Assembly: GCF_001641265.1 (NCBI RefSeq)
Contig: NW_020167535.1
Location: 682,001 to 746,000 of the forward strand
Reading direction: 5' to 3'
Source of the DNA: Pseudogymnoascus destructans
Lineage: Eukaryota; Ascomycota; Leotiomycetes; Thelebolales; Thelebolaceae
DNA: 64,000 nt
How positions within the stretch are numbered: position 1 is the stretch's first letter; each line of letters begins with the position of its first letter. A model generated the notes under the pieces. The model saw only the letters and a list, made by a program, of their open reading frames with translations, did no database searches and was not told where the DNA came from. The position numbers and the translations under genes are program-made. This document shows, in pieces, positions 9,095-20,219 of the stretch.

Positions 9095-12000
9095 CTAGTA
9101 TATACCTTGTGTCCGGTATTGGTATGTGTCGTATCTATTGTCAAAGGTCAGTATATTGGATGTGGAAGTGGAGAGTGTGGTCGTACAATCGTGTATAATA
9201 ACTTCCCAGCGATTTGGCAATCAAGTCTGTCTCAACAAACTTCTCTGCCTCATCAGCACTCAACTGTAGCTGGAACCTTTGGCGTAGCATATTCGTGGCT
9301 TGTAGTACGCCATATTGGAAACATGGCATCTTGGATCCGTGGCCCATTAGGCTGACAAGGTCGATGATGCTATCCGCAGAGCGTCGTAGAGCTGCGTATG
9401 ATTAGCAATAAACCTTCAAATCACTGGAGTAATCATACCTTGGAAAGCCTGCTTGCATAACACCTTATAATCCTGGAATTCTGCAGAGTTTACTCCACCC
9501 AAGACATCCACATAATCTTGTGTGAGCTTAAATGGAGCAGCTTCGAAGCCGACCGACCCAGGGGAATTAGACAACATAAATCCAAAGTCGATGTGAACAA
9601 TGTGCCCCTCGTTGTCGATGAGCACATTGCCGTTGTGCCGATCCTTAAGTTGCAGGACATACGAGATGATACTGTATGCCGCAAGTGACCGCTTGAATTC
9701 CGTGACGGCTGCCTTGTACTGCTCTCCCTCTGGGTCTCCAAACGCCTTCAGAAAATGGTCACGAAGTGTGGCTATTCTGCCTCGTGGGTTGTTTCCGGCT
9801 TCAATAGTTGCCAGTGTCAAACTGCGCTTGATTGAGTGCAAGGAGATACCATTGGTAATCGTTTCTATCAAGCCTGACGATTCACCCGTCACCAGAATAC
9901 GCATCCGCTTGACCCACACAGGAGTGCCAGCATCCTGCCATATTTTATCACAAACTTGAATCAGCTGGCAAGCAAACGCTTCTTGCCTCAGATCATCTCC
10001 CGTCTTCACGATGACACTGATGAGATCCCAATTCGACATCCAACCATATGGCGAAGACTTTCTGATGCGTTCCTTTTTCTCCGACCAAGCCTCACCAAAC
10101 ATGGCTGCACTTGGATCGTCCCGATCTCCCTTTCTTTGCACACCTCCAGTTTTCTCATCGTTCTCCATTCGGGCAGCGCCAGCTCCAGTGGTGACCAATC
10201 CCAGTGCTAGACCTTCAACGTCTTCATCATCGTTGTTCACTGGGGCTGCATTTGCGTTGGCCATTATCGTATCGAAAGTGGGTGTATCGTGAGTGCCAAA
10301 ACTTTGCTCCTCCAAGCTTTGCATACTTGCGATAATCTTTGCGCGGATTGCGTCGACTTCGCTCCGCGGCCGTTTTCCACTCGCGGATTCCAGTTGTGTC
10401 AGCATTTGGGCCGCAGTTCGGATATGAGTCGCTAATGCCGGGTAGTTGGGTTGGTCCGAACCGCTTGATCGGCTGTGAAGAGGTAGGGTCGACTTTCGGG
10501 GTTGACCCGGGCTGCTTGATCCAGAGTTGGAGGTTCCAGACGTCCGTGGTGTTGGATGAGATGAGGTTATTGATTGGACAGTGGATTGTGTGGCCGTGGA
10601 GGGACTGGATACAGAGGTGCTTCTAATGAGGTCTGGCACCGCTGGAATGTGCCCTTCATCCTCCCCTTGTATTGCAGGAGATGTTCCAAGGTCACCCTGA
10701 GCGGGCTCAAAAACACTGTCAGGTACTGACCTAGGCTGCTGGGCCTCAACAGTGGGTAGTCGTGGTGCATCTTGAAGGTCAAATATCCGCCTTCTACTTG
10801 TGCCCTGCTCGGCAAGGAGCTTCTTCAGCAACGCATCGTTTTCTGACGCTTCAGGTTCAAATGTGAAATCATCCCGTAAGACCTCTACCATTAGGAGATA
10901 TGGAACCTTTTCGGCACTGTTCAAAACAGTGCATTCAGTAGGGTTCAGTCGAACGATTCTGTGATGCTTGCTTTTGCTTGGAACCCCATCAACGAGAGTC
11001 GCGGGGCATATCACCGGGATATCAACCTCTGCTGGCAGATCTTGAGCGATCATAACGAGCTCTGCACGTAAAGCGCTTAGTCGGGCCGCCTTCGGTACCA
11101 TTATAAGTCGATTTGAGATGTTTTCCAAGGCAGTCAAAAATTGAATCTCACTCCTGAAGTAATTTTGCCGAAGAAGCTTCCCTTTCTGGCGGGTATTGAG
11201 AACCGAAGGGGATAACGGCCTAACCTGGTGGGTATGCCGCCTGTGTGGTACATCTGGCCGTGGGCCAGATCGGGCAGCGAGCGGCGTGAGAGGGCGGGCC
11301 ACAGATTTCGGTGAGCTTGGCTCTGGTAATGGCAAAGAGATCGTGCTAGATTGCGCATCTGGGGGTTGTAATGCAAAATGTGATGGCCGTTTCGTGCTTC
11401 CATCTAGAGCGGATTTGCGGGTTGACTGTGACGATGGCGGCCTGACCTCCAACGACGCCCCTAGAGGGGTTTTGCCGTCCGATTCTCCTCCCACCCTCAT
11501 GTCAGTGGCGCTAGCTGCTCTTAGGGAATCCCTCGGCCTCCTTTGCCGGCTTCCACTCCCTGCTACCGTATGGCTCCTTGCTAATTTTTGCGTCTGGCTT
11601 GAATCCGATACAGTTGCTTCACTTTCTTGCGGCTTTCGCGCCTGTGATATTGCCAGTGGCCCAGCCCACCTGGGAAGCCCAGGCATCCCTATACTGGCCA
11701 GTACAAAACTTGCCAGAACCGTGACGGGCAACGTGTTCTCCTTAATTTTCTCCACCCGCGCTGTGTCCGTCACGCCGAAGACGATACGCTGGACTTTGTT
11801 GTATATCCTCCTACATGTCTTGAAAGCCGTCGATTGAGGGTTGCTCGATAAATCGTAAAGGTAAGTTTGGAAGAGCCAGAAAGTCTACTTCCAGTCAGTC
11901 GCGTGTATTGAGGGGTAACGATCGGGGGGTTGACTTGCAAGCAACGCGCCATTCACGGATTCTTCGCATAGATCCAAAATAAACTCCTCCAATGCCATCG

Positions 12001-12264
12001 ACTCATTGTCCAGACTTATTATTAGGTGGCATAGTTGTGGTAAGAAGAACTCAATCTCCTCATAACTGAACTGGCGCAACTTCGAGCACAGGACGTAGGT
12101 AATTCCGACATGATCCGCGTATCGTCTGGTTGGGGAAAATCGATCAGAGCTGCTATCACTGAAAGGTAATTGCGGGGCACTTACGAAAGATATGCTACGG
12201 AGAGGAAGGGGTTTTGGTTAAAGACATCGCTCTCGATGAACCGCTTCAGCAAATCCCAAGACAT
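9095..12264 (-). CDS. PIK1: Phosphatidylinositol 4-kinase Pik1 (type III beta)
   Basis: Five exons in transcript order: 12264-12185, 12125-11939, 11884-9439, 9391-9187 and 9134-9095, giving 985 residues. The N-terminus MSWDLLKRFIESDVFNQNPF, then SYEEIEFFLPQLCHL and ALLTFWLFQTYL, is the lipid-kinase-unique/helical region of Pik1. A long Ser/Pro-rich linker follows. The C-terminal catalytic domain shows LKDRHNGN (catalytic loop, about residue 835) and VHIDFGFM (metal-binding DFG). The end, YTRLYDTYQYRTQGIY, is the usual Pik1 tail. Pik1 makes PI4P at the Golgi and in the nucleus and acts with frequenin/Ncs1 (family knowledge). Intron phases all agree. The second intron (11885-11938) is best read as GC-AG, because its GCAAGT donor restores the family sequence ALLTFW; a GT donor 2 nt away would add one residue (LLATFW). 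Confidence 0.95.
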
Positions 12265-12936
12265 CGGGCTGCCAAATTAGGAACGGGGAGGGGGTATTGA
12301 GAGGCCAGATGCCTCTACTATCTTTAACATCCACAACTGAGAGGTAAAGCAAGAAGTAGCATCCCCGACTTTGGGCGCAATATGAGCTCGATGGGTTGGT
12401 AGGTAGACTTCCGAATGAGGGTCTGGGTAAGGATACGGGGAACGTTGTTCGGATTAATGTTGCACCCTTGCCGAACGTGTTAAGTTTTGCTGGTACCAGA
12501 TATTCATGCATGAGCCGTGCAGGCCTTTCCAACGTACGTAAATTTATTATTAGAAATTTAGAGAGGGGTTTATGTTATAAGTGATTGAATATTGAACCTG
12601 TATCTTAGACATTATTTTAGGAATTGTTTATGTACCGTGCCGTGGTGCCGACTAAGGCGGCTTTGGGGAGGATCGGAATCTGGAAATCCTAGGGGCTGAA
12701 TATCCCACATTAGAAATCATGCCATCCCTGATTCGGAGTAAATATTTTCCAGGCCGTCTTATCTCGTGCCACCCAAGGATAGAGTACTCTAGCTATTTTT
12801 GGCACTTCTGAACTGCTGTGTCACGAGAAATTGTGAGATATTTTGAAGTGACGGTCTCATGGTAAGCACCAGTCCAAGGTCAAGTCGGATACAAACTTAC
12901 ATCTGAATAGATCCCTTGGTGAGGTGTAAAAATACC
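12265..12936. promoter_or_regulatory. Divergent intergenic region between PIK1 and the LRR-kinase gene
   Basis: These 672 bp separate two outward-facing start codons, so both promoters must lie here. No strong TATA box, repeat or RNA gene is visible. Open frames inside it have no family resemblance. Confidence 0.5.
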
Positions 12937-14265
12937 ATGCAATCTCTTGAAGGCCTCCGTTCTGGAGAGTATCGCGGCACCAAGCGCCTCAAGATCCCGT
13001 CTGGAATTGTCACGTTCCCCCGAGAAATCTTCAAGCTCTCCCGATCGCTGGAAATCTTGGATCTCTCTGGCAATTCTTCCCTTTCAGAACTTCCATCTGA
13101 TTTCGGCCGCCTCCACAATCTCAAGATCGCCTTCTTCTCAGACTGCAGCTTCACCGCTTTCCCAAAGCAGCTGGCGGAATGTCGTTCGCTCGAGATGGTC
13201 GCTTTTAAGGGCAATGGCATGAAGACGATTCCTGAGGGCTCGCTTCCTCCGAATCTGAGATGGTTGATTCTGACGAATAACCTCATCGAAGAGCTACCTC
13301 GCAGTATCGGGCAATGCCACCGTCTCCAGAAGTGCATGTTGGCAGGAAACCAACTGAAAAGCTTGCCCGAGGAGATGGCCAATTGTAAGAAACTTGGCTT
13401 ACTACGTTTGTCAGCAAACAAACTTGAAGGGCTACCAACATGGCTCTTTACAATGCCAGAGTTGTCGTTCATGGCGTTTGCTGGCAACCCTTGCCTCCAG
13501 ACGGAGACTGTTATCGACAACCCCGTGCTCAGCTTGGTTGCTTGGGAAGAACTGCAGGTCAAAGAACTCCTTGGCGAAGGCGCTTCTGGCGTCATTTCAC
13601 GCGGCCTTTGGACCACAAGCGCCGACAGCAAAGCGAAGCAGGTGGCTGTCAAGCTTTTCAAGGGCGAGGTCACATCTGACGGGTCGCCAATAGATGAGAT
13701 GGCAGCCTGCATTGCGGCTGGCACGCACTCGAATCTTATCAGCACTATCGGGAAAGTCCACGGCCATCCTAATGAGCAGCGAGGGCTGGTGCTTGAGCTC
13801 ATCCCTCCCCACTTCGAGAACTTGGGCTTGCCTCCTTCACTCCAAACATGCACACGCGATAACTTCACACCTGGGAAGTATTTCACGATTCAGAAGTGCA
13901 AGAACATCCTGGTGTCAATTGCCTCCGCAGCTGCACATCTGCACAAGAGTGGAATCACACACGGCGACTTGTATGCGCATAACATCCTTATTGACGAAGC
14001 TGGACACGCGCTCCTTGGAGATTTCGGTGCTGCTACGGTGTACAGCAAAACACATGTGCACTCTGAAGCTATTGAGAAGCTTGAGGTATATGCATTTGGC
14101 CATCTCATAGAAGACATGCTAAGCCTGCTCGATCCCGAGGTCTTCGGCGAGAAAGAAGCATTCATAGAAGAGGAACTGAACGAGCTCCATTACCGGTGCA
14201 CGAGGCCTGTGGTGAAGGACAGGCCATTATTCCAAGGGATACTGGAAGAGTTGAACGGTTTATAA
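12937..14265 (+). CDS. Soluble LRR-protein kinase
   Basis: A single exon of 442 residues starting MQSLEGLRSGEYRGTKRL; the next upstream in-frame codons are not ATG. Residues ~1-180 are leucine-rich repeats of the xLPxxIGxLxxLxxLxLxxNxL type, e.g. LRWLILTNNLIEELPRSIG and LGLLRLSANKLEGLP. Residues ~205-440 form a kinase domain: glycine loop LGEGASGVIS (~210), VAVKLF with the ATP lysine (~235), an Asp-Glu-rich helix C region, HGDLYAHNIL (catalytic Asp and Asn, ~341) and GDFGAATVY (DFG, ~361). There is no signal peptide or membrane segment, so it is probably cytosolic, unlike plant receptor kinases. The catalytic loop is HGD rather than HRD and the C-lobe is short. All ATP- and metal-binding residues appear present, so activity is plausible. 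Substrate unknown. Confidence 0.85.
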   Translation: MQSLEGLRSGEYRGTKRLKIPSGIVTFPREIFKLSRSLEILDLSGNSSLSELPSDFGRLHNLKIAFFSDCSFTAFPKQLAECRSLEMVAFKGNGMKTIPEGSLPPNLRWLILTNNLIEELPRSIGQCHRLQKCMLAGNQLKSLPEEMANCKKLGLLRLSANKLEGLPTWLFTMPELSFMAFAGNPCLQTETVIDNPVLSLVAWEELQVKELLGEGASGVISRGLWTTSADSKAKQVAVKLFKGEVTSDGSPIDEMAACIAAGTHSNLISTIGKVHGHPNEQRGLVLELIPPHFENLGLPPSLQTCTRDNFTPGKYFTIQKCKNILVSIASAAAHLHKSGITHGDLYAHNILIDEAGHALLGDFGAATVYSKTHVHSEAIEKLEVYAFGHLIEDMLSLLDPEVFGEKEAFIEEELNELHYRCTRPVVKDRPLFQGILEELNGL

Positions 14266-15520
14266 TCTGGGATTAGACTAGAAATAGACGCTTGGGTATA
14301 TTGGGATTTGCTTGGTTGGAATTATACGTTGGAACTTATTTGGTATTGGCACTCGTAGAAATAAGTATTGGACTACATTGATAGATAAGAGAGCGTTTTG
14401 GCAGTAAAGCGAACGGTACTGGCAGACAAGACCCAGGGCGTTATTAGAAATATTGTATTATTATTTTGTATGATTTATATTCTGACCACTGGTGCGGCCA
14501 AAAATATGAAGAGACACCTTGTATAGTAGTCACTGTTAACAGCAACTATAACCAAAATAAAGATGCTTCATAGCGGAGGGCAATATTTTGGTTGTAAAGG
14601 CTCTAAAACAGCCAGTGTTTAAATAAAACGGCAACTGAAATAAAGGAGCTTAGTTAGTCAAAACTATAATTATCATATCATCCTCATATATTATGACGTT
14701 TTTAAGGAGCTAGAAACACAGTTAAAGAGTACATTTCGTAATAATAAGTAGCTGCTATTTATTTTTAGCTATCCATGGACCCCCTTCAGACTCTTTAGCG
14801 GCGCGAGTAGTTGTCATTGTTCAATAAAGCAAGCCAGAGGAATGGGGAACCAGCCAAAACAGCAGCCATCCACAACCCCCCCACCAAACTCAACCCACCC
14901 AAGCCTTATAAGCCAACTTTAGCCATCTTTAAATCAAGCGGCACAGTGGCGCGGTGGAAGAACCACCGTCTGGACAATCTGGCCAGGGCAAGGAATGAAT
15001 AGAAAAGGTCACCAATTCGACTCCCTCAACGACAACAACAAATAAAAAAATATTCTTAATCCAACACCACAAAGTAAAATCAAGTGATTTTCTCCTCGTC
15101 AGATCTCAAAATGAGATTTGATGAGTCTTTTGCACTTTTGACCTTTTGAATATCGTTTATATGGGATGTTGTGGTGCCTGATTCCGTACCAAGGTTGTGG
15201 GGTTATGGTTCACTCTCCCTATGACAGCGGGCGCCGTCGAAAACCTTGCGATGCAAACGTGGCCTACTCTGATTTAACGTATGACTTTAGTATAGTAACA
15301 CTCATGGCGTGTAAACCCAGGGTTTGAATCAGACAGGCACGGGAATCATAGCCTGTCACAGTGGCAGGCACCTACATCCTTTACAACCCCCCAGAATGCG
15401 TATTCCATCCTTCCCCTGTCACCCATCATCCAAACCAGTTCTCATATAGTGCTACTAACTACAGTTTTTGAAAACAATATACTTTGATTTTTAAAGAACG
15501 GAACTGGCCAGAGAAGCATC
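14266..15520. other. AT-rich gene-free stretch with a tRNA-like segment
   Basis: Low-GC, low-complexity sequence starts right after the LRR-kinase stop codon and marks the left edge of an accessory island. The only structured item I see is the tRNA-like segment at 14940-15060. No coding region is supported. Confidence 0.5.
14940..15060 (+). repeat. Candidate tRNA-derived SINE or decayed tRNA
   Basis: TGGCGCGGTGG at 14947-14957 closely matches the internal A box of Pol III genes (compare TGGCGCAGTGG of many tRNAs). About 55 nt downstream, AATTCGACTCC at 15014-15024 resembles the B box (GGTTCGANTCC) but lacks the leading GG. The sequence then becomes A-rich (CAACAACAAATAAAAAAAT), like a SINE tail. 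No acceptor stem closes around it, so it is not an intact tRNA gene. Confidence 0.35.
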
Positions 15521-17340
15521 ATGCCTTTTACTCCGACGACCTTCTCGACGTCATACGAGTTCCCTATCCTTAGTCCTCCAGATGTCGCTCCCGGCACTCG
15601 TGTCGTGGGAATCTGTGGTATATCTTCTGTACGTGACGAAAATGGAGCTGTACCGTCAGATCCATCAAAAGACGGCTGGTATCATGCACAGTTCTATCTC
15701 TTGCATCAACTATTGAGGGAGCAGGGCGTCCAGCAGAAGTGGATAACATCTGTCTCTCCTGACTGTATAGTTGATAACTACAGTCAACTCACATATCGTA
15801 AGAATCTTCTATCTGCATAATCATGAAATAGGGAATATAAACTGACATAGACGCAGCGGATATAAAGGGAACTCGTAGAATTGTTCTCGACAGGACTATG
15901 ATCCAACGTGGATACATGAACGATGTGAAGGTTGTTAACCCAAAATCCCTTCGCGATGAGCTCAAAGACACGCTAGACATCGAGGTGCAGGATGGGATGG
16001 AATACCGAGAACCTATTTTATTAATAGTGATCGGACACGGATCCATGAAAGACGGAGGGATCCATCTTCACAACCGCACGTTCAATTCGGAGCAATTTCG
16101 CCTTTGGACCATGGGTGCCGTCAACGCCGGGCTAGTGACGCCGAATCCATTCACTGGTAGGGAAGGAGGCTGGCTGGTCGTACCTTCCCGACTTCTTATG
16201 AATCGCCCACTGAACTGTGACGGTCGAGGTAAAACATGTGGGAGTGTGTGGATGATCGAAGTCCTGAACTCTCCAGCCTTCAAGGAGCTCATGACCCCTA
16301 GAGATCCCAGCGACAAGAGAATGGAAGAGAGACTCGTACCAGAGTTGATTAATGCTGTGTATGATTCACTCATCGGCGGGCGCGTCAAATGCGGGGGGGT
16401 AGATTTCGACCCCGACACCGACGCATGGGAAATAGACTTTCGCAGACGTCGGAGCAAGCCGCTGTACAAGTTGGAAGAAGCCTGGTACTCCCTCCGCAGC
16501 CTCTCTCCAGGTGAACTGCCCTCGGTGTCTTCGTCTTCTCTTCTCGCTCTGCCCACCAATCCTGTCAGCGGCGAACTTCCTGCGGAACTGCTCAACAGGC
16601 TGGAAAACCTAGCGGGGTCTTCTCAGTCTCAACAAACTACAGACTACACTGTGTCAACCCGTCGAAAATTATTGCCACTTATAGACGCATACCGACGCTC
16701 TCTGCCAGGCTTGGCAGATGATCACTCAGAGGCACTGCTCAGTACTTTGATCCATAAAGTAGAGGATAACCCAGATGTCTGTCTCTCCCGACTCCGTAGG
16801 GTGACCGCACATCTCGAGTACCGCTTTCACCTCATGGAGCTGGCCGATCGCTATGTCTCTTGTCTGGATCTACAAGAACAAGGGCGTAGTTGCAGCGGCT
16901 TCGATATGGAGAAATGGAAAAGAGAACAGCCGCGTGAGCAGGTGGATCGGCTCGAGAAGGTTGTTCGGATACTCGCGTCGAGGTTTGTGTTTCCGGCCAC
17001 TATTTTGGAGAAGCAGGGAAAGGTGTTCCCAAAGCCGTGGGAGTATCTTGCCATGGTGATGATGGAGAGGGGAGGTACCTCGCGCGAGTTTGAAAGGGAT
17101 CTTGAGGTGATATTAAATTGTGAGTAGTTGCATCCCAAGAAGTTGAGAAAAAGATACTGATAGAACTCAGTTCGCAAAGACAGGATACGAGCTGCTACGA
17201 TGGCTGCTTTGAAAGATAAAAGAGTTGAAGAAGCCATGAGAAAGATCGATCGGCATATTAAAGATACCCTTGAAGATGATAGCGATGGCAGAGCCAGTTT
17301 GTTTGATGGTGATTTGTGGGTGATTGTTCAAAAGGATTAA
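15521..17340 (+). CDS. Caspase-like (clan CD) family protein, probable pseudoenzyme
   Basis: Three exons: 15521-15797, 15851-17119 and 17171-17340, giving 571 residues with consensus splice sites and matching phases. The N-terminal segment PGTRVVGICGISSV, then DGWYHAQFYLLHQLL, RRIVLDR and ILLIVIGHGSMKDGG, matches the paralogue at 23424-25345 (RTRIIAVCGV, DGWFHSDFYLFHHIF, RRVVLDR, LILIFGHGDSENFG). The IGHG histidine is the expected catalytic His of a clan CD peptidase fold. Where the paralogue has TSCYSGGW, this protein has PFTGREGGW, so the nucleophile Cys appears to be missing. The C-terminal half keeps the family's helical region and a YLAMVM block equivalent to YLAIAF. It is likely catalytically dead but otherwise intact. 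I recall related hypothetical proteins in many ascomycetes, but no characterised member. The alignment is by eye. Confidence 0.75.
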
Positions 17341-18131
17341 AGCAGGATCGAGCGTTGATAATAAACTGGAATGTTACAGCACCTAATAAATGTTGTTCTA
17401 TATGGCTTACGATATTGAAACAACAGGCAAATTTAGAGTTTATAGATACCATATAGGCTTTACATTTACTATAATAAAGTCTTGGTATATTTTAAAAATC
17501 AAAGCAATCTTTGTCAGGTTTTATTCTAATATTGGGATCTGTCTTATTTCGTTGCGTCTTGAACGACCTTGTTCTGGAACCGAAGACAAGAAAGACAAGA
17601 AAGACAAGAAAGGTCTTACAGGGGCCATATCAAAAAGTAACTAGCAAGTAATTTTGCTAATATATTGTTGCCATGGATTCTGCCGTGGATTCTGCCGTGG
17701 AAGATCACAGAGAGGCTGGAAGCGCTTAGATGTTTTTCTCCTTTCCAAAACAACCCAATTATCAAAGCAGCCTGCTGCCGTCAACAATAACACCTTACTA
17801 CGCCCATTGAGCCCACCACAATGGGCTCCATAAGGTGACTCTGGTTTCATTTTGAGTTTTCAAGATACTTACCAACCTTGTGTAATTCTTTTGATCTCAT
17901 TTTGTGTGCCTTCCCTTCTTCACACGGGTTACGTCGCCACAACGAGGAACTTGTAGTACGTTCAACACCTCCTTCAAAACAAACACTTCCTTCCAAGGAA
18001 GCTGATCAGACAAGTTATCGGAAGCCCGAAGCCGGGTCTGAGGTTAAACCCTTCCAGTTCCGGCAATACAAATTCCTTCTATTCACATCACCGGACATCC
18101 TCCCCTGGTATAAACAACACGCCAGCCCATC
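17341..18131. other. Intergenic region with short tandem repeats
   Basis: Contains three copies of a 9-bp unit (AGACAAGAA) at 17583-17611 and two copies of GGATTCTGCCGT at 17675-17700. The last ~250 bp before 18132 must contain the promoter and leader of the WG/GW gene. No gene is supported. Confidence 0.5.
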
Positions 18132-20219
18132 ATGGCATCTCAACCCGATGACCAGCCAGCCAAAGACGAGCGCCCCCGCCGCAAATGGACAGACTTCGAA
18201 GCAACCGTCCTCATGAACCTGATCATCCGCAACGTCCACAGGACCGGCTTGGAAAAAGACGAATTCTCCAAGCTCTCCGACTCCACCGCTCCACGTCAAA
18301 AGGGCCGCAACTCTCGCAGAGCCAAAGAAGTGAGCAATCCAGACAAATTCAAATACGTGGATGTGGCCACTGCTTTGAACCGAGCCCTTCACAAATCCGA
18401 CTACACCCATGATATCCCTGTCGAGGAGGTGGAGAAGTTGCTTCACTTCTTCCTTCGTGATAGGAAGGGTGCCATTGCCGTCATCGACAGGCAGCCCACG
18501 GCGAGACTGACGAGGTCTACCCATAGAATCTGGATCCGTGGTCTCAAATTCCTTGGAACCAAAGCCGAATGGGATAACGGCCGAAAGGCAGCCGAACAGG
18601 TTAAGAGGCGCGAAGACCAGGAGAGACGACTGAACGTCGGTAACGCCGGCGCCATAATTTCTGGTGCTACTGGTGCCGGGGTCGCCGATGGATGGGGTGA
18701 TGATACTGCTGCTGTGCCATCAGGGGATGGATGGGGCACTGCGGCAAATGAAAATAATGAAGATGCTTCTGCTGCCGCCGGTGCTTGGGGTGATGCTATG
18801 GAAGTTGATACTCCGGCCAAAGCAGCGAACGATCCGAAGGCGAGTGATAAAAGCTCCCGCGCCGAAGCCAGCTCTGGAGAATGGGGCTCGGGTGCTGCTG
18901 ATTCTCCCAAGGCAGCTGTTACTAATGCTGCAGACCCATGGGGCGCGGCTGTTGAGACCACTGTCGAGTCCAACTCTGCCGCAGCTGCCTGGGGAGAGCC
19001 TGAAGCCGCAGAGACAATTGTCACTGCCATCGCTGCAGCTGCTGCAAATTGGTCCGTCAATGAAGACCCTTTTGCAACCCCACTTCCCCCAAGCCTGAGC
19101 TCCTCAGTGAATAACGCGACCTCAAATGCATGGGGAGTTTCTGGTGTATCCAATGCCACAAAAGTTCAAGCTGTGGTCGACTCCGATCCCTGGAACAAAA
19201 CTTCTGCCGGCCGCAGCGATCCAGTTTCTGACGACGCAGGCAATGCTTGGGGAACCATTACAGGCACTTCAACAAATGGTTTGTCTTCTACGACCACAGA
19301 GGGCCTCGGTAAAACAGCAGATACCGCAGCCAACCCATGGGGCACCAGTTCTGAATCTGCTATTCCTTCTCTTCGTAGCGCTGCGGATACCACGGCCGAC
19401 CCATGGGGAACCAGTGCTGCAACTTCTGTAATTCAACCATCTGCCATGGACTGGAGCACTGAAGTGTCCAATGTGGCTCCCGAAAATTCGTTCGCCACTA
19501 AGACAGTTGAACAAGCCGCACCAGTTAGAGCCCCGGTTGATAACTCAGCCTCAATGGGTTTTGCTGATGCTTGGGGTGAGCCTGTCGCTCATGCACCAAA
19601 TCAATCTGCTATTACAGCGGCTGATGGGTGGGGAGAGCCTCTCGCTGACACACCATATCAGCCTGTTGTTACCACGGGCGGATGGGGAGACAGTATTGAA
19701 AAGTCCCAAGGCCATAAGCGTACCCTACAAATCGCCACCGCAGCCAAGCTCAACAGCAGTGAGGATGCTCCTACGAACATCAAGGACCACGGTGAGGCTC
19801 AGTGGAACAAAACCCTAGCCCCTGTACCACCAGGCTGGGGCCCAACATCGACAACTGTTGCTAATTCAGGCACTATTTCGACCAATATGCCATTGTGGGC
19901 GTCGGTCGCTGAGGAAGTCTCCCCACCAAGTTGTATGGACTCTTCGAATGGGTCTCGAAGCCCAAGCCGTCAGGGCAGCAACTCCGACAAACCATCCAAT
20001 AATTCGGTTCAAGCCGTCCAAGTTTCCGGGCTGGGAATCAACCCAGACCGCCTCGCCATGCTGGCTGCAGCCGAAACTGACGACAATGAGGCTTCCGATT
20101 TCGAAACGACGGCGGATGAAGGATTTAGCCGCGGAAAGAAAAGTTTCAAATCTTTAGCTGCGTTTGGGTCTAAAGACAACGCCATTCCTCTGAAGTTCAA
20201 TAGACTGGCTGGAAAATAA
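18132..20219 (+). CDS. WG/GW-repeat protein with N-terminal SANT-like domain, candidate Argonaute-binding platform
   Basis: A single exon of 695 residues. Residues ~15-130 form a compact, basic, helical module beginning RRKWTDFEATVLMNLI and including VDVATALNRAL and VEKLLHFFLRDRKGA; the spacing of Trp, Leu and Phe recalls a Myb/SANT or trihelix fold, but I cannot confirm the family. Residues ~187-590 are disordered and Ala/Ser/Thr/Asp-rich, with 19 tryptophans about 20-25 residues apart. Fourteen are WG (e.g. DGWGDD, GAWGDA, DPWGAA, NAWGTI, GGWGDS, PGWGPT), five of them also GW. Evenly spaced WG/GW in disordered sequence is the hallmark of AGO hooks (Tas3, GW182, NRPE1, SPT5L). A chromatin-linked small-RNA platform is therefore inferred. 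Alternatives are a DPW-type endocytic adaptor (only three DPW and no ENTH domain) or a Trp-rich transcription factor. Confidence 0.8.
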   Translation: MASQPDDQPAKDERPRRKWTDFEATVLMNLIIRNVHRTGLEKDEFSKLSDSTAPRQKGRNSRRAKEVSNPDKFKYVDVATALNRALHKSDYTHDIPVEEVEKLLHFFLRDRKGAIAVIDRQPTARLTRSTHRIWIRGLKFLGTKAEWDNGRKAAEQVKRREDQERRLNVGNAGAIISGATGAGVADGWGDDTAAVPSGDGWGTAANENNEDASAAAGAWGDAMEVDTPAKAANDPKASDKSSRAEASSGEWGSGAADSPKAAVTNAADPWGAAVETTVESNSAAAAWGEPEAAETIVTAIAAAAANWSVNEDPFATPLPPSLSSSVNNATSNAWGVSGVSNATKVQAVVDSDPWNKTSAGRSDPVSDDAGNAWGTITGTSTNGLSSTTTEGLGKTADTAANPWGTSSESAIPSLRSAADTTADPWGTSAATSVIQPSAMDWSTEVSNVAPENSFATKTVEQAAPVRAPVDNSASMGFADAWGEPVAHAPNQSAITAADGWGEPLADTPYQPVVTTGGWGDSIEKSQGHKRTLQIATAAKLNSSEDAPTNIKDHGEAQWNKTLAPVPPGWGPTSTTVANSGTISTNMPLWASVAEEVSPPSCMDSSNGSRSPSRQGSNSDKPSNNSVQAVQVSGLGINPDRLAMLAAAETDDNEASDFETTADEGFSRGKKSFKSLAAFGSKDNAIPLKFNRLAGK

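Noticed and set aside
11196..11837. 213-codon plus-strand frame over PIK1
   Set aside because: Shadow of the PIK1 coding exon on the opposite strand.
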